Positions 48,380 through 62,140 of a stretch of 64,000 bases of DNA are shown piece after piece (positions within the stretch are counted from its first letter, which is position 1; each line of letters starts with the position of its first letter). Location of the stretch: assembly GCF_036324505.1 (NCBI RefSeq), contig NC_086362.1, positions 9,483,043 through 9,547,042 on the forward strand. Reading direction: 5' to 3'. Below the pieces are notes generated by a model that was not told where the DNA came from, searched no databases, and saw only the letters and a program-made list of their open reading frames with translations. Position numbers and translations under genes: made by a program. The DNA is from Eleginops maclovinus (taxonomy: Eukaryota; Chordata; Actinopteri; Perciformes; Eleginopidae).

Positions 48380-49502
48380 AAACTATATACAGTCTTATCT
48401 TCATTTTACATGTCAAAAAGTATTTGCGGCTCTCAGTGTTTTTTTTTCTGTGAAAACCGGGTCCAAGTGGCTCTTTGAGTGTTAAAGGTTGCCGACCCCT
48501 GCTCTGGAGGGAACTTTGGAGTTTTAGCCTTTGCAGACCATTTACATGCACACAAAAAAAACACCCTACAGGAAAGGGAAAACCCTCAAAAGCATAATAG
48601 GGCCTCTTTAAAACTACAGATTAGGACCGTAAACGCATCATGAAAAATGGATCATCATTTCATTTTGCAATGGCAATTAGAATGACTGCAGGACAAAGGC
48701 TGCTCTGTGCTGGCATCATTGACGCTTAGTGGAAACAATACTTGGTTCAACATTTGCAGCCCGTAAGCAGTGTGTGTGTGTGAGTGTGTGGTCAAAGAAT
48801 GTTTCTCCCTACAGGACTGTGCTCATCATCGATCTGCTAGCAAGCTCATCCATCACTTTGAAGACAAACACACACACAGATATAGAATCATTCATTACTG
48901 ACAAAACATAGAGTGTGCAGAGTACGCATAAAGTCGGATCAAAACTCTAGCCAAGGACACAAAGGTTAAGACTGATAGCGAGTATTATGTATAATTTCAC
49001 AGCTTTAATCAAAGTCTTATTCCTTCCCTTCTTTTTCTTCTACTCTCAAACACCTCCTCTTAATTTGAAACACTTCCTGTTTGTGTCATGTGTAAGATAA
49101 TTCATCTGTCTTGCTGTTCTCTGGCCCCAGAGGAGTCTGGCTCTTTCAATTGCATATACATTTCCCCACAGGGTATGGAGTCGATGTAGGTTAATATTAT
49201 CCTGCCTGAAGCAATACAACTTTCCCTTGATTGTGTCTGTGTTTTAATGCGTTTTATCTGAGGGAATCTCTCCTTTTAAGTGCTGAAATGTGCCATTTTT
49301 TGTCAAATAGAACTGTGGCAGAATATCGGCCTGCAGCCAAACTCCTCACTTTCCTTTCTTTCTGTCCCTCCGTCAGCGTGCGGCGCGAACATGTGAGAGT
49401 GCGTGTGGGTGAGGACATCAGCCAAACGGGGTTAAAAGGGTCTTAATGGGCTGTGACATTAACACAAGAGTAGATGATGCATGATATTATGACGCTGGCT
49501 GT

Positions 49503-49624
<122 letters not shown>

Positions 49625-49754
49625 AGAGACCATGGGTGTGAAAATTAAACAGTTCTGTGGATGGAAATTGATTTGTTGGAATACTTTTCTCAGGAAAAGA
49701 GTGCATCATCATCAATTCAGAAGAAGCCGTTTGCAGCGATGACCATGCATACGT

Positions 49755-49828
49755 CCTCTATGGTACACCATCCAAACTCTTCAATAAACTTCAGTACATT
49801 CAGAACTCTGCCGCCCGTCTCCTCACCC
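49755..49828 (+). mobile_element. LINE reverse transcriptase fragment
   Basis: In frame it reads YGTPSKLFNKLQYIQNSAAR then LLT, a short motif from the C-terminal part of fish CR1/L2-type LINE reverse transcriptases. Only about 75 bp is recognisable. Confidence 0.6.
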
Positions 49829-49884
49829 TCACCCTTGTCCTGCAGAACTTCCACTGTTATAATAAAAGTATAGACTGTTTATTT

Positions 49885-50063
<179 letters not shown>

Positions 50064-50550
50064 AGAACAAAAAAACATTAATAACCAACTTGTTTTAGAT
50101 AGATGTAAGTTTCTGTTCCTTCTTGACCAATTACTCCCCTATTTTGTCCGCTCTCCTTTCCTATTTCCACATATTCCCTTATTTAAAATTCTCCTCTAAT
50201 GCAAATTTCTCTGCACATAATGTCCTATCAAACCTCTTTTGTTCTCACTCGCTCCCTCGTTTTATCCAATCCTGTCTCCCTCCCTCCATCAATCCATCCC
50301 TCTCTCCTGCGCTGTCTCTAGAGTGGCAAATAACAGCAATCTTAATAAAGAGGTTAAGAAAATCCCCTTGTCACCGAGAGCTTAGAGGGAAGAGAAAGGG
50401 ACAGAGGCCACTTGCTCTGATATGGGAGGGGGAGAGTGGAGGGAGGAAAAAGAGAGGAAAGAGGGTGAGAATACAAACACACGCACTATAATTGGGAGCT
50501 GCATTAATCCCTCCTGATCTCTCTCTTATATCCCTGACTAGTGGAGTAAG

Positions 50551-50570
50551 CACACACACACACACACACA
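50551..50570. repeat. Short CA repeat
   Basis: 20 bp of pure CA. Confidence 0.95.
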
Positions 50571-51839
50571 GTATACCTGTCACTACATTTCTTCACTCGT
50601 CACACACACGCACATTTCCTTGGAACAAGTCCTTTAAACACACTCTTGTCTTTACATTTTCACACCCTTCTAAAGTCGCCCACATTCTTCATACTATACA
50701 GTAATAACTTTAGTATCCAATTAGTCACCGTGGTAACAGCACAGACCCAATCATGTCCTCTCAGCCAGCCATTTTCCACACTCTCCTGCTGTGACTGTTC
50801 AGTTTCTATATATGAACTGTGCCTATTTTCTCATCTTCTCTTTCACTTTTTGTGACATATGGATGGATGTGTGAACAGGCAGCAGGCAATGTCACAGAAA
50901 GAGACACAAAACCAACACAAACAGATGCAAAATGACCATGAACAGACTCATAATGACTTCAGAACACACAAAACGACTAATAAAAACACAAAGCAATGCT
51001 AGTGCCAAGGACATTCACATTTCATGCTGATCTAATGGACAATCAGGAAATGATGCAAACAGACAACAGAAACATGCAAATGCACCCAAAGATGCAAAAG
51101 GGCAACAAACAAGCACATTTACAAGAGCTGTAACCCCGTGCAAAGAATAAAATGACTCTAGAGTGACAGAACAACAATCAGACTGCACATTTTTCATGCA
51201 AATCTAATGGACAATCAAGTAATCCGCTCCGGAAAATGATGCAAAACAAGCCAAATGAAATGCAAACATTCATAAATGCACCCAAAGATGCTAAATAATA
51301 CAAGTGCACATTTGCAAAAGCTGAAACCATGTGCACAAAGATATCAAATGACTCTAGAGAGACAGAAAACAACTCAGAGTAGATACAAAACGGCAACATA
51401 TCAGAGCCATGTGCTGGGTATTCCCTGAAAGAATTAATGTGTGAAATTCCACAGAACTGAATCCATAAAAAAAGATTGTGCACATAAAAGTTTGTTTTGT
51501 GTTACTGAAAGAGGGCTAAAACAAGTTGTTGATCAATTGGATGAAAGGAAATGAATCAGCAGCTTTTCTGGTAATTAATAGGTTTGTGACGTACATGCAT
51601 TTCCAGCTGCGGTGTGATACTACGCGCAATATTTTGGCACTGGTGTTACACAAGGAGTTGGACAGCACTGATCTTGAGTGTAAAAGCAGCAAACTCGTCA
51701 CACAGTGTTATATTGAAATGAAAGAAGTGGGATTGGACAGAAGAGGAGACAAAAAAACTGATTGAGGAGAGCAGAGAGTGCTGTGGCATTAATGTGATGA
51801 GAGTTTTATTATCATTATGAGTATGAAATGAGTGAGTGA

Positions 51840-51962
<123 letters not shown>

Positions 51963-52562
51963 TCAGATGGTAGATCTAGAGCAATGGTGGCAGATTATTC
52001 ACACGGATTATTCATTGACTAAATCAATTAGATAAGAGGGTTTTCCTCATAAATAAGACTATTTAATGGAGATTACAACAACAAGCTGCAGCAAAACCTG
52101 CTATGCCATGTGTGGGGCTCTTTTTTGGTCTTAAAAAGGTGAAAATCACATTTTAAATTTGACTTGTCGTCTCAGAAAAATCATGCACCAGGAAATCTGT
52201 GGAAAAAGATTTTTTGTCACCATTTTTTCATAGAAAATCACCCAGTTATCAAGATCCAAGAGATGCATCTGTGCTCGCAATCTGCCCGGACCTGCTAATA
52301 AAAACAGTGAACGTGTCCCGGCTGTAATTGTGTATGTGTGTGATAGTGTGTGTGAGTGGGTGTGTGAGTGGGAGGGCATATGAACAGTGGGAAATCACAA
52401 TCAGAGGAGAGGGAGCTTTCATTTTTTTATGATTGCATAGACAATTACACTGGTTGTACATATAGTATGAAGAAGTTGGAATGCACCTTTCCTGCCATAA
52501 TGACAAAGAGAATAGTCTGTGTTCCTGCCAGGATGAATAGCCGCGAGTTGGCTAGGGCTGTA

Positions 52563-52697
<135 letters not shown>

Positions 52698-53040
52698 CAT
52701 GTTTCCATCATTTTAGAGGACATAACATGGGCTTTTCCTGGAGAATTACCCTGACATTAAAGGTCATTACAAACCTACGGCGTGCCAAAAAAAAAGACGG
52801 GGAAATGTTAAATACTCCCCTGTGAACATAAGGCTTTTATTCTGAAAGGAGTAAAACATTTTTGCTGTATCGGAGCCATGGTGTTTATGTTTTGTAATAC
52901 TGAAAACGTTATGTGCCGTTTTGCACAACTTGATTGGTTGTTGACATCATTTGCGGTGCGAAAGCTTATTCCCAGAAAAAAATCGTAGCTGTGTTATATT
53001 AATGTTCTGTGTCGAAGTATCATATCATATATAATAAAAC

Positions 53041-53065
53041 ATATATATATATATATATATATATA
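53041..53065. repeat. (AT)12 microsatellite
   Basis: 25 bp of alternating AT. Confidence 0.95.
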
Positions 53066-53260
53066 ATGTGCATTATTCGCACACAAAAAACGCATTTGAT
53101 GTGTAAAAGCCATTTACTGTAAACGCCACGCTAACCATGACCTTAAATTAACCGTAAAAAAGTTTTAGCCCTAAAACGTTGTGATTACCTTATTCCCCAC
53201 AATGTGACTTTATAAAAACAGATTTTTTGTCGCCACAACATGAGTACTACTCTCTCTCTC

Positions 53261-53274
53261 ACACACGCACACGC

Positions 53275-53334
<60 letters not shown>
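53261..53334. repeat. CA microsatellite with CGCA units at left end
   Basis: 74 bp, preceded by a short CT run. Confidence 0.97.
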
Positions 53335-53339
<5 letters not shown>

Positions 53340-53590
53340 TTATATCTTCCTCACATGTACACACACAGAGACTGTAAAATGAAAATCAATGTGAATAGAC
53401 CTTCAATGTCACTGTAGTAATGACTGGGACAGCTGAGCAATGAGGTTGGCATGAGTTATAACAGGTACAATTAGCGCAGGAGCACACACACGCGAACGCA
53501 CACACTCGCAGGCTTAACCACAGATAAGCGAGGTTGGCAGTTAAATCCAGTTGGAGGACAGACTGCAAGGCCGGGAAGAAAGAGACAATG

Positions 53591-53592
<2 letters not shown>

Positions 53593-53662
<70 letters not shown>
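53593..53662. repeat. (GA)35 microsatellite
   Basis: 70 bp of pure GA, the only long non-CA/TG dinucleotide array in the window. Confidence 0.98.
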
Positions 53663-53666
<4 letters not shown>

Positions 53667-56600
53667 GAGGCATCAAAAGAAAGAGGGCACAGAAAGCCAG
53701 AGGGAGAGCGATTTAGATTGGGGGGGGGGGCAGGGGGGCATTTTTGAGGCCTGGCACCGAATCAATTCACAGCATTACCAGCAGCGACACCAGACAGGCC
53801 TGGCAATCAACAGCTGAATGGACCTTGTTGCTTCAAGGTCACACACCTACCACACACACACAGATGAAACTAGACCGAGGACATGGTGATTTTTCACTTA
53901 CATTCTCCTGATTCCTCCTCCAATGCTAAATGATTTTAACTCCTCTTTGGTACCACCACATCTGAAGTGGTATGCACTCTATCTTTATTGACTGTTTCGG
54001 GAGCTCAGTGGAAGGATTAGCAGGCAACTTGTGCTAGCATTGATTAGAGAAGAGTGCAGGGCTGAAATAAGACTCCGAAATACTGCTTCACACCTCTGTG
54101 GGCTTTAAAGATGTTCCTAAACCACTCTGACATATGCAGGTATGTTGCATCCACATGAAATACAAGAGCAAGGATTTTAAGTTTTGTTTACACTTAGCCG
54201 TTAGCTTGGTTACAATCTGATTGTGTATGTACTGCTCCTCCGTTAATCCTCGGATGTATTAAATGAATTACATATTTTAAGATGGTGCACAGTAAAGTTT
54301 AAGAGGGCTTCTGTGTTTTTGATTTATCCTCTTGCTGAGGCGTTTGTCATCCCCCTGTACTGTTTTATTTTGCCTTAATGGTTTTCATATTTATTCCGAC
54401 CGAGGAAACTTAAGAATCCCCCCTCTGTTGCTCACTTATGTTACTCACCAAAAACATTTTGGATGCTTCTGTTTCTGCAAGTCATTTTGTGGAAGTGCCG
54501 CTCAATTCCAGCTATTGCCACTTTGCCAGAATGACCCTAAGGCACAGCGCTGCTCCTGACAAACTCTTGTGGCATTGGACATATATCTTTAGGGCGTGGA
54601 ATCACACAGTATGGAGGTAATTTGTTGGGCCACTGGGTTGTGGAGATTTAACTTCATAGTCACTTCACTTAATGCATACTGGAGAGACAGATGTATTTAC
54701 ACACTTTCAGCATCTGCGAGAAAGTGTATTTGCACTGCAACCCATGTGGTTTCTTACATTTATTTTTTAGCACCATCCCAAGACACATTAATGGTGTGCA
54801 AAAGTAATTTAGGAGAGGAGGATCCTCTGTATGATGTGCTGGATGTTGCATCACTGGATGAGCAGCAGGAGGCTCGCTGTTCTGACACAACCTCTCTGCT
54901 AAAGCTGTCTCTGAAATACATTTCTGAAACATAAATCTCATATTCTCAGTAACCTCTAACCCACTCCTTGATAGTCTTTGTCTGTGAGGTAAAGGTTGGC
55001 AGCAGAAAGGCTATTTTCCTGGCATTTGGAGCAAAACCTCTTGAGACTGCAGCTATAATTGTGATTTAGCTCAAATCCACCACGGTGCAATAGCAAGGCT
55101 CTGAGGTCTGAGTGCTGTCTGATTATTCTGACCTGGTGTTTGAAGGTCTGTCTGCAGAATCGCAAGAGGTTGTTTCTACGACTGCAACAAGCTAATCATT
55201 ATTTGGCTCATTAGAAATAAATTTGAGCCACAATCGATGGATTAGAAGGGGAGAGGAGAGTTTACATTTACGATGTGGTTGACGACAAAAGGAAGGAGAA
55301 AGCATCCAATAAAGCAGTGAGCAGGAGGAATGAGGGAGCACTATGAAAGAGAAGCAGGAGCTAAAGAAGATATATAGCCTGACTAATATGGACGGTGTAG
55401 ATTTCCATTTCAACCTTGAGGAGGAATACAAATCCGATACACACACGATCTTGACTCATAAGCCTCTGGTTAGATCCTGCATGAAATCCGTAAAAGCCTC
55501 CAATCACGTATGAAGGGAGAAATGTAGCACGCAATACCACATTATATGCAAATTGTTCTTATTCTAAAACCGTCCGATAGTAAACAATACATGGGCGAAG
55601 AGATCTGCTGAGAAAAGTCATTATGACTTGAAATATAATCTGTGAAGTGGACCGGTGTGCAGACAGGGATCAATTCCAGCAGCAGCCATGCAGGGCGGGT
55701 GGCCGCGGCCTTCAGAGCGTCTCCATTAGTCCACACAGCAGGAGTAGGGGGGTGCAATTTCACCCAATTTGTCTGCAGACTAATGCATTCATCTCTGAAT
55801 AGCAGTCGCACCCACAATGTTTAATTTTGAAATGCTCTCCAGCTAGGATTGCTCATTACACTGTGGAAAAATGGAATCGATCCTGTTTCCACACCGTATT
55901 AAAGCAAATCAGGTAGAAAGTTAAACCACCTGCAGGTACTTCTGGAATACTTTGCCTCTGAAATTTACTTATCAAGCCGAGATATAGATACAGCTCCGGA
56001 AAAAAAAAAAGAGAGCACTACACATTGTTCTTAAATCATTATCTCTACATGCATGGCAGCCATTCCAGTGTCTGTTGAATTCCAAATGTTGTCAGTAGTT
56101 AATAGAATACAATAAGATAAATTTAAATGAATTGAACTCAAAGACATGTCTATAAATAATAAAATAATGCTGAAGTGGTCTATTCATTTGGTAAACATAT
56201 GTATGTCTCTTAAAAATCAATTGTAATGTCTTAGCTGTGGAAACACAAAGCTCAGATGGTATGCTGTGTACAATCATTTAGATTAGTAAAGTGATCTGTA
56301 AACACACCTCTAAGAAGTTGTAGGAAAGTAAAGTATCAATTACAAAATGTCATTTAAATGTCAATAAAAAGCAATTAAAGATTGGAAAGTTCTTTGCGGA
56401 AGAACAGACTTCTCCCACACTCCACTTCTAACAGTGGATATTTTTGGCTCTAGGGTCTGAGAAATGTTATTTTCCCTAAATGCATTTGCATTGCTTCTCA
56501 CAGAACAGAAAGGTTAAATAAAGTAGCTCTTTATTAAATCTTCATTTACACACCTTTTTATGTGTTATCATTTGATGAACATTTCTTCTCACAGGACAGA

Positions 56601-56945
56601 ATTTGTTTGTGTTATTTAAGGAAGATCCTTGCCATTTGGTGTAGCTACTATCTTTATACTGCAAATTATAACAATAACGCCCCTTCACACCACCCATTGC
56701 GCTCTCCTGTGGCAGAATTATTCTTATTTTATATTCTTCAGTATATTCTGTGAGAAATAAATGATGTTGTGTGGGGAACATGTTAGGGCACAACTAGTCG
56801 ATGCTGCTCTAATTCCTGAAAACAGTTTTCAGCTGGACTAATTGTCTATTATGGAGGTGGGAGCGTCCGATCCCACCTCATTCCTGTAATGATAATAGCT
56901 TCTCGCAGTTAGCTGTTAATTACTGCTGCTGCCCGAGAGTGTCTC

Positions 56946-57063
<118 letters not shown>

Positions 57064-57099
57064 CATTATGCTAAGCACGCTCAATGGTTGTGTGCAGCC

Positions 57100-57179
57100 A
57101 TGACTGAAAGCACCCCTCTGCTGGAGAGACATACAGGAAAGGAGGGCGACTATATGCTGGATAGAGACTCAACACACAG
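57100..57179 (+). CDS. Candidate first coding exon of an unidentified gene
   Basis: An ATG in a good context (CAGCCATGA) opens a frame MTESTPLLERHTGKEGDYML then DRDSTH, ending at a consensus donor CAG|GTGAGT. The sequence looks more protein-like than its surroundings. ESTPLL fits an acidic dileucine sorting signal of the [DE]xxxL[LI] type seen at the N-termini of endosomal or lysosomal membrane proteins. I do not recognise the protein and see no convincing second exon. It could be chance. Confidence 0.25.
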
Positions 57180-57221
57180 GTGAGTCCCTGAATCACCCTG
57201 ACCTTCTGATTGGCCCGTCAG

Positions 57222-57355
<134 letters not shown>

Positions 57356-57449
57356 TAAAATATGCACACTCACATACAGATTTGCGTCTGGAGCCCGGTG
57401 TGGCGAGGTGATGTCACAGCAGTTGATCTCAGTGGTCTGTAGTTGACAC

Positions 57450-58838
57450 CACCATCTGGATTAGCTGCAGGAAACACACACATTGTTATATTAATGTGTG
57501 TAAGAGCACAAAGTACCTCCTTTAAAACCCATTTTACAGCACACACAGTCGCTACAGAAACGCACAAGAAACATTTACAGTAATTACAACATCTTCCACT
57601 GACACCATGCACACCAACCGCTCATACACACAAATTCCTAGGCATGAATAATGTATTGATGTTCACATAAATTTAAAAATATCCTGCTTGAAATCAATTA
57701 AAATGCACATGTCCTTCTCTCAAAGCTCCAAAACAAATCTCCCCTGCCTGCTCTTGCCTTTGCCCAACCGTAAAATATACGAGTCTCTGGAGCTCCCCAC
57801 CGAGCCCTGCATTACATTACTGGCTATGAAATATTAAATCTGGGTGTTTCAGAGAGCGTAAACATCCCAATATGGGGCTGTGGTAACCGTTAAAGTCCTG
57901 CTGTTGAACTGTTGGTTCACAACACTTCCCAAAAATCCCTTTTCTATTAATTAAAATAATTGGTGGTTATGGTTTCAATATCCAGGATTAATGTATTTAT
58001 TGAGATTGAAAAAGAAATAATAAGTAAAGTAATATTAAAAGTAAATATACAAATTAATTTCAGATTGCTCAGCACCCCTGCCAGAAATTATGACTAAAGA
58101 GACTTAAACATGTTGGAAAAACATAAAACTCAAAAGTAGACAAGTGACAAAAGTAGGCACTCACTTCAATATCTATACTTAATCCAATTGCTTTCTAAAC
58201 ATGGGTTAGATTCACACTTCCCTCAGATAAATTCTATCTATCTATCACAGGCTTTTAAAACTCTTCAAATATACTGTGAATGGTGGTGAGAAAGCTACAT
58301 TTTTGGAATATAAACAAGTATTAAATCTTTCCCAAAACTTTTTTACTTACTCAGCCCAACCAGAAATCTGGCATTCCACCCTCTGTGTGTGTCAGGCTTA
58401 CAGTATGCATTAACTAACTGCCAGATTCACTGACAACCAAGAAATCTTGCTCTTTTTTTGCAAATAAGCTGTCATTTTTGATCACAATAGGGTAACAAAA
58501 CGGACATTTACATCAAAGTGTCACACTTTATTACTTTAACCTTCATGTAGGAAGGTTGATTAAGCACATTTGCACTTTTTAATCAACTTCACACTCAAAG
58601 TTCTGCATTGCCCGCCTCAGTTAGGACCTTAGTGTAATGTTCAAGGGCAGTGTGTGTCTCTCTGCACACACTCCAGTTTCTTCCAGGATTTAAACTGACA
58701 ACTTTGCAGCTGTGACCTCATCTTATTTAACATTAGGCTCTGAAGTTTGTATGTAATTAGATTGCCAAGTTTGGGATGAACGTAATTAATATAATATACA
58801 AGCTACTTCAGATTTACTTCTATTCAATGCCAATATTG
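57450..58838. other. Non-coding region, nothing recognised
   Basis: AT-rich sequence without a supported gene or a repeat I can name. Confidence 0.6.
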
Positions 58839-58885
58839 GTGTGTGTGTGTGTGTGTGTGCGTGTGCGTGCGTGCGTGCGTGCGTG
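58839..58885. repeat. TG repeat grading into TGCG repeat
   Basis: About ten TG units followed by GCGTGCGTGCGTGCGTG. Confidence 0.95.
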
Positions 58886-58990
58886 GCATTAGCGGTCATG
58901 ACAATATGAAAGAGACTGACTGGTTGTCCTTTAAGCTTCCTCCGATCCATTCAGCCGTGTATGCCTGTTAGAGAAGCACTTACCTTGAAA

Positions 58991-59124
<134 letters not shown>

Positions 59125-59289
59125 GTCTAAATGTACCCTAAAGGTAGTTAAAGCTCTGTAAGTTGTTTCAGCCATTAATGTAGATCCAGTGTCACATTAG
59201 ATAAGACTCTGACTTCCACATGGGGCTGAGGACCAGAGGTCAAAGCAGACTGAGGGCAAGAATTGAATTGATGTGCTGGTTGGCCCCCC

Positions 59290-59436
<147 letters not shown>

Positions 59437-59463
59437 CAATTTGATGTTTTTTATGCTTCATGT

Positions 59464-59535
59464 TAGGGCTCCATAGTTAGTCAAAATGTAATCAAAATCA
59501 CAACCTGGACGAGTGCAATATCCAAATCGCAGTAA
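59464..59535. repeat. Degraded interspersed repeat
   Basis: It begins TTAGGGCTCCATAGTTAGTC and continues AATCAAAATCACAAC and GTGCAATATCCAAATCGCAG, resembling the fish repeat with TTAGGGCTGCAC ends, also seen at 29680-29805. Confidence 0.4.
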
Positions 59536-60946
59536 GTGCATTATTTATTATATGCTGCCTACATAGGTATTCTACAGACTAAACAACTATAAAATCATAT
59601 ACCTTGTTCCATTAAATACACAAAAAAACAAAACAAGGGTCATTTAATATCATTTTAACTTAAAAGAATGTCAAAACATATATCTGAAAACATAAACTGA
59701 ATAAAGCAAGGCTACTTTTTAGGTCTCTAGTCTAACAAAATGTACCGGAGTGTGATATATATATAATGAAGATGCCATTTTTTATAGCTTCGTGCTAACA
59801 TGTGGTCATGTTATCCATCTCACGCTAAATTATCCAAAAATGTGTTATGTGCTATCCTTCATTAAAGAGTTCCCCTGCTCCATTCTTTATCTCCAACAAA
59901 ATGGTTTCCATCCATTCGTTACACCTTACGAAGTAATTATGATGTTGTAATTAGGTTTAATCTGGTCCCACACTCCATCTCCATAGCAATCATCCATCGC
60001 TTCCCCACCTCCTGCAGCCTCCCTGTGCTCCACTGCTTCTCCTCTCTGTTAATCTTTTACCTTTAACTCTGTCTGTTCACCTCTGCCATTGATTGCAGTC
60101 TTTTTTTTCTTTACTTTATCACTCCCTTGCTTTAATTTCCGCCATCTTTGTGCTTTTGTCATATAATTTGCCAACCCTCGGCCACGTCCAACGTGCATTT
60201 CGCCTTGCTCGTTTGTATCTCCCATCTTTTAGAACTCCCATTTCCCCTCTTCTGGCTCTATTGATTTGTACATTCACCAATGCAATTAAACAGCACCATC
60301 TGCACACATCAGCATCTCTGGAACATGGCTACAAATTAAAGAGTCGAGATCAGCTAAACTAATTATGTCAACAATGGAAGTAGTTGCCATGCAAAATAAT
60401 TAAGGGCCAAGCAGTTTATTCCTAATTTAATATATTAGATCTGCAAGTTGTAATGGAACATTTTCATCCAGGAGACAAATGAAGAAAGAGCCTAGCAATG
60501 AAGGAAGAAGCAAAACATGAAGGAAATAATAAGATAAATGACAAAAAACATAAAAGGCCAAAATCCCAAACAAACAAACAGACCAAGGAACGGAATTGAG
60601 TTATAGAAAGAGGAGAAACAGACCATACAGCCGAAGAACAGACCAATTAGTAAAAGAAAGAATGGCAGCCTCCTAGCGGCTAATGAAAAGTCATTTTTAA
60701 TTATTTATCCCGAATCGTGTTATGGCTTCATTTGGCTCACCTCTCACCCCGAGGGAATGCATTTCTATTACCTCCTTGTGTATGCCTTATTGATCCTTTG
60801 GTGAACCAATGCAAGGATTCAGATAACAATCAAAGTCATGATCCATATGCACAAAGTGTAAAACTGCTTGTAATAAAAACCCCCCACACACCACAGCTTT
60901 TAGAAAAGCACTTAAAGGGTAATTTCATTAAACCTGTGTTTCTAAA

Positions 60947-60966
60947 TGACCTTTGACCTTTGACCT
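60947..60966. promoter_or_regulatory. Triple DR1 nuclear-receptor half-site cluster
   Basis: TGACCT occurs three times with one T between copies (60947-60952, 60954-60959, 60961-60966). Read on the other strand these are AGGTCA half-sites spaced by one base, the DR1 arrangement bound by RXR/PPAR, HNF4 and COUP-TF type receptors. No target gene is evident nearby. Confidence 0.5.
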
Positions 60967-61785
60967 GTGAGTTGTACAGACATTCTGCTACTGTTTTTAC
61001 ATGTGTCACTTGACTCTCCTTAATTCAAATCATGACTGAGGTATTATGCATGGACCACATCAAAACAGCACAATTTCATTTCTGGAATTAAACATTAATG
61101 TTTTTCTTCCTGTCCCTGCTTCCCTGTTTTCTCTGTCTCAGTTTCCGCACAACGCACAGACGAACGGTGTGTGTGGATCCATAGTGGAGCAGCCGTGCGC
61201 GGCGGAGCAACCATATTGAAAAGGTCAAACCGAAACACAGAGCTCACTTTTAAATACGGTCACACACCAGCACAAACACACACACACACACAGAGCCTTC
61301 ACACGCAATGCTCTGTTCGACAAGGCAATGACACACGGATTATGCAACACACGCTCAGAGATGCAAAAAGAAAGGAATAAAACACAGAAACAGTGAGAAG
61401 TGCAACACACACACCCACAGCTCTTGTCTATGAGGCGCTGTATTGAGTCGAGGGTGACTGAGTGACTCACTGCTGTAGCTGACTGCCTATTTGGCTGTCT
61501 GCACTAACAATGGACGCACAATCACAGAGAGTCAATACCCTGCGAACGCTCACACTCAGAATGCACGCTGAATGACTGGGTACCGAATGTTTTCAAATGT
61601 CTGTAAGGTGGCAGAGGGGATGAGTCATTCCTGCCTTCTCTTCACAACTGGGAGTTTGACTTTGCAACAACCTTTCAGTCTGACTTTCTCTGTGTGCTCT
61701 CTGGAGGAGAACGACTGGCAGTGAGCTCGAAGTGGACCATATGAAAAATCAACCCCTGCTACAAGAGGAAAAGAAGAGATATACT

Positions 61786-62140
61786 GAGAGTAGATATTGT
61801 ATCTTAATTGAGCATCCACTGTCTGTTATCATACCATTTTACTAATACCGAGCATATTTAATGGAATCATTTGACATGAAGAAATACACTTATTCCCTGT
61901 CTTGCTCATCTCTAAAAATCTACACAGAAATTGAGTTATTTGGAGAGTAGATATCGCAGCGTAAATTTCCCTTATCATACCATGTGTACATATACCAAGA
62001 GAATTTAATGAAATCATTAAGCATTTTAAGAAATACTTGTTTTCCCTTACGGATACACTTATGTCCTTGCAAACATGGGGATGAGATAAACAATAGCACT
62101 CCAATGTCTGAATTTAGCGAGAGTCAGGAAGCAATTAGCC
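61786..62140. repeat. Diverged direct repeat within an interspersed repeat
   Basis: GAGAGTAGATAT recurs at about 61786 and 61943. TTATCATACCAT recurs at about 61827 and 61972, followed in both copies by a similar TTTAATGRAATCAT segment. The block ends in TTAGCCTAGCTTAGCATAA, a phrase common to dispersed fish repeats. Confidence 0.55.

Larger units (their letters stand above)
45446..48501 (+). mobile_element. Complete hAT DNA transposon (3056 bp)
   Basis: The ends are exact 15-bp inverted repeats, CAGGGGTCGGCAACC at 45446-45460 and its complement at 48487-48501. They are flanked by a perfect 8-bp duplication CTCTGGAG (45438-45445 and 48502-48509). An 8-bp duplication, CAG-type ends and the internal transposase identify a hAT element. 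It carries one intact transposase gene. Its insertion into a MITE shows it arrived later than the MITE. Confidence 0.97.
45144..48607. mobile_element. TTAA-flanked MITE (about 400 bp) interrupted by a hAT element
   Basis: The left end is TTAA|AGGGGCCCTATTGTGC (TTAA at 45140-45143) and the right end is the inverted AGAGGCCCTATTATGC|TTAA (TTAA at 48608-48611). The 16-bp ends differ at two positions. A TTAA target duplication points to a piggyBac-like non-autonomous element. The MITE body is 45144-45445 plus 48510-48607. It has no coding sequence. The superfamily is an inference from the TTAA alone. Confidence 0.75.

Noticed and set aside
53593..53662. GA array as a bound chromatin element
   Set aside because: It is pure GA with no adjacent gene or promoter, so a simple microsatellite is the sufficient explanation.
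54596..54941. Overlapping open frames on both strands near 54.8 kb
   Set aside because: No start or splice context, no recognisable motif, and neither strand is clearly favoured.
61130..61240. A possible plus-strand splice acceptor (CTGTCTCAG at 61140) joining the candidate exon at 57100
   Set aside because: Joining in phase gives a short peptide with a stop after about 14 codons and no resemblance to any protein I know. Other frames need a different phase.
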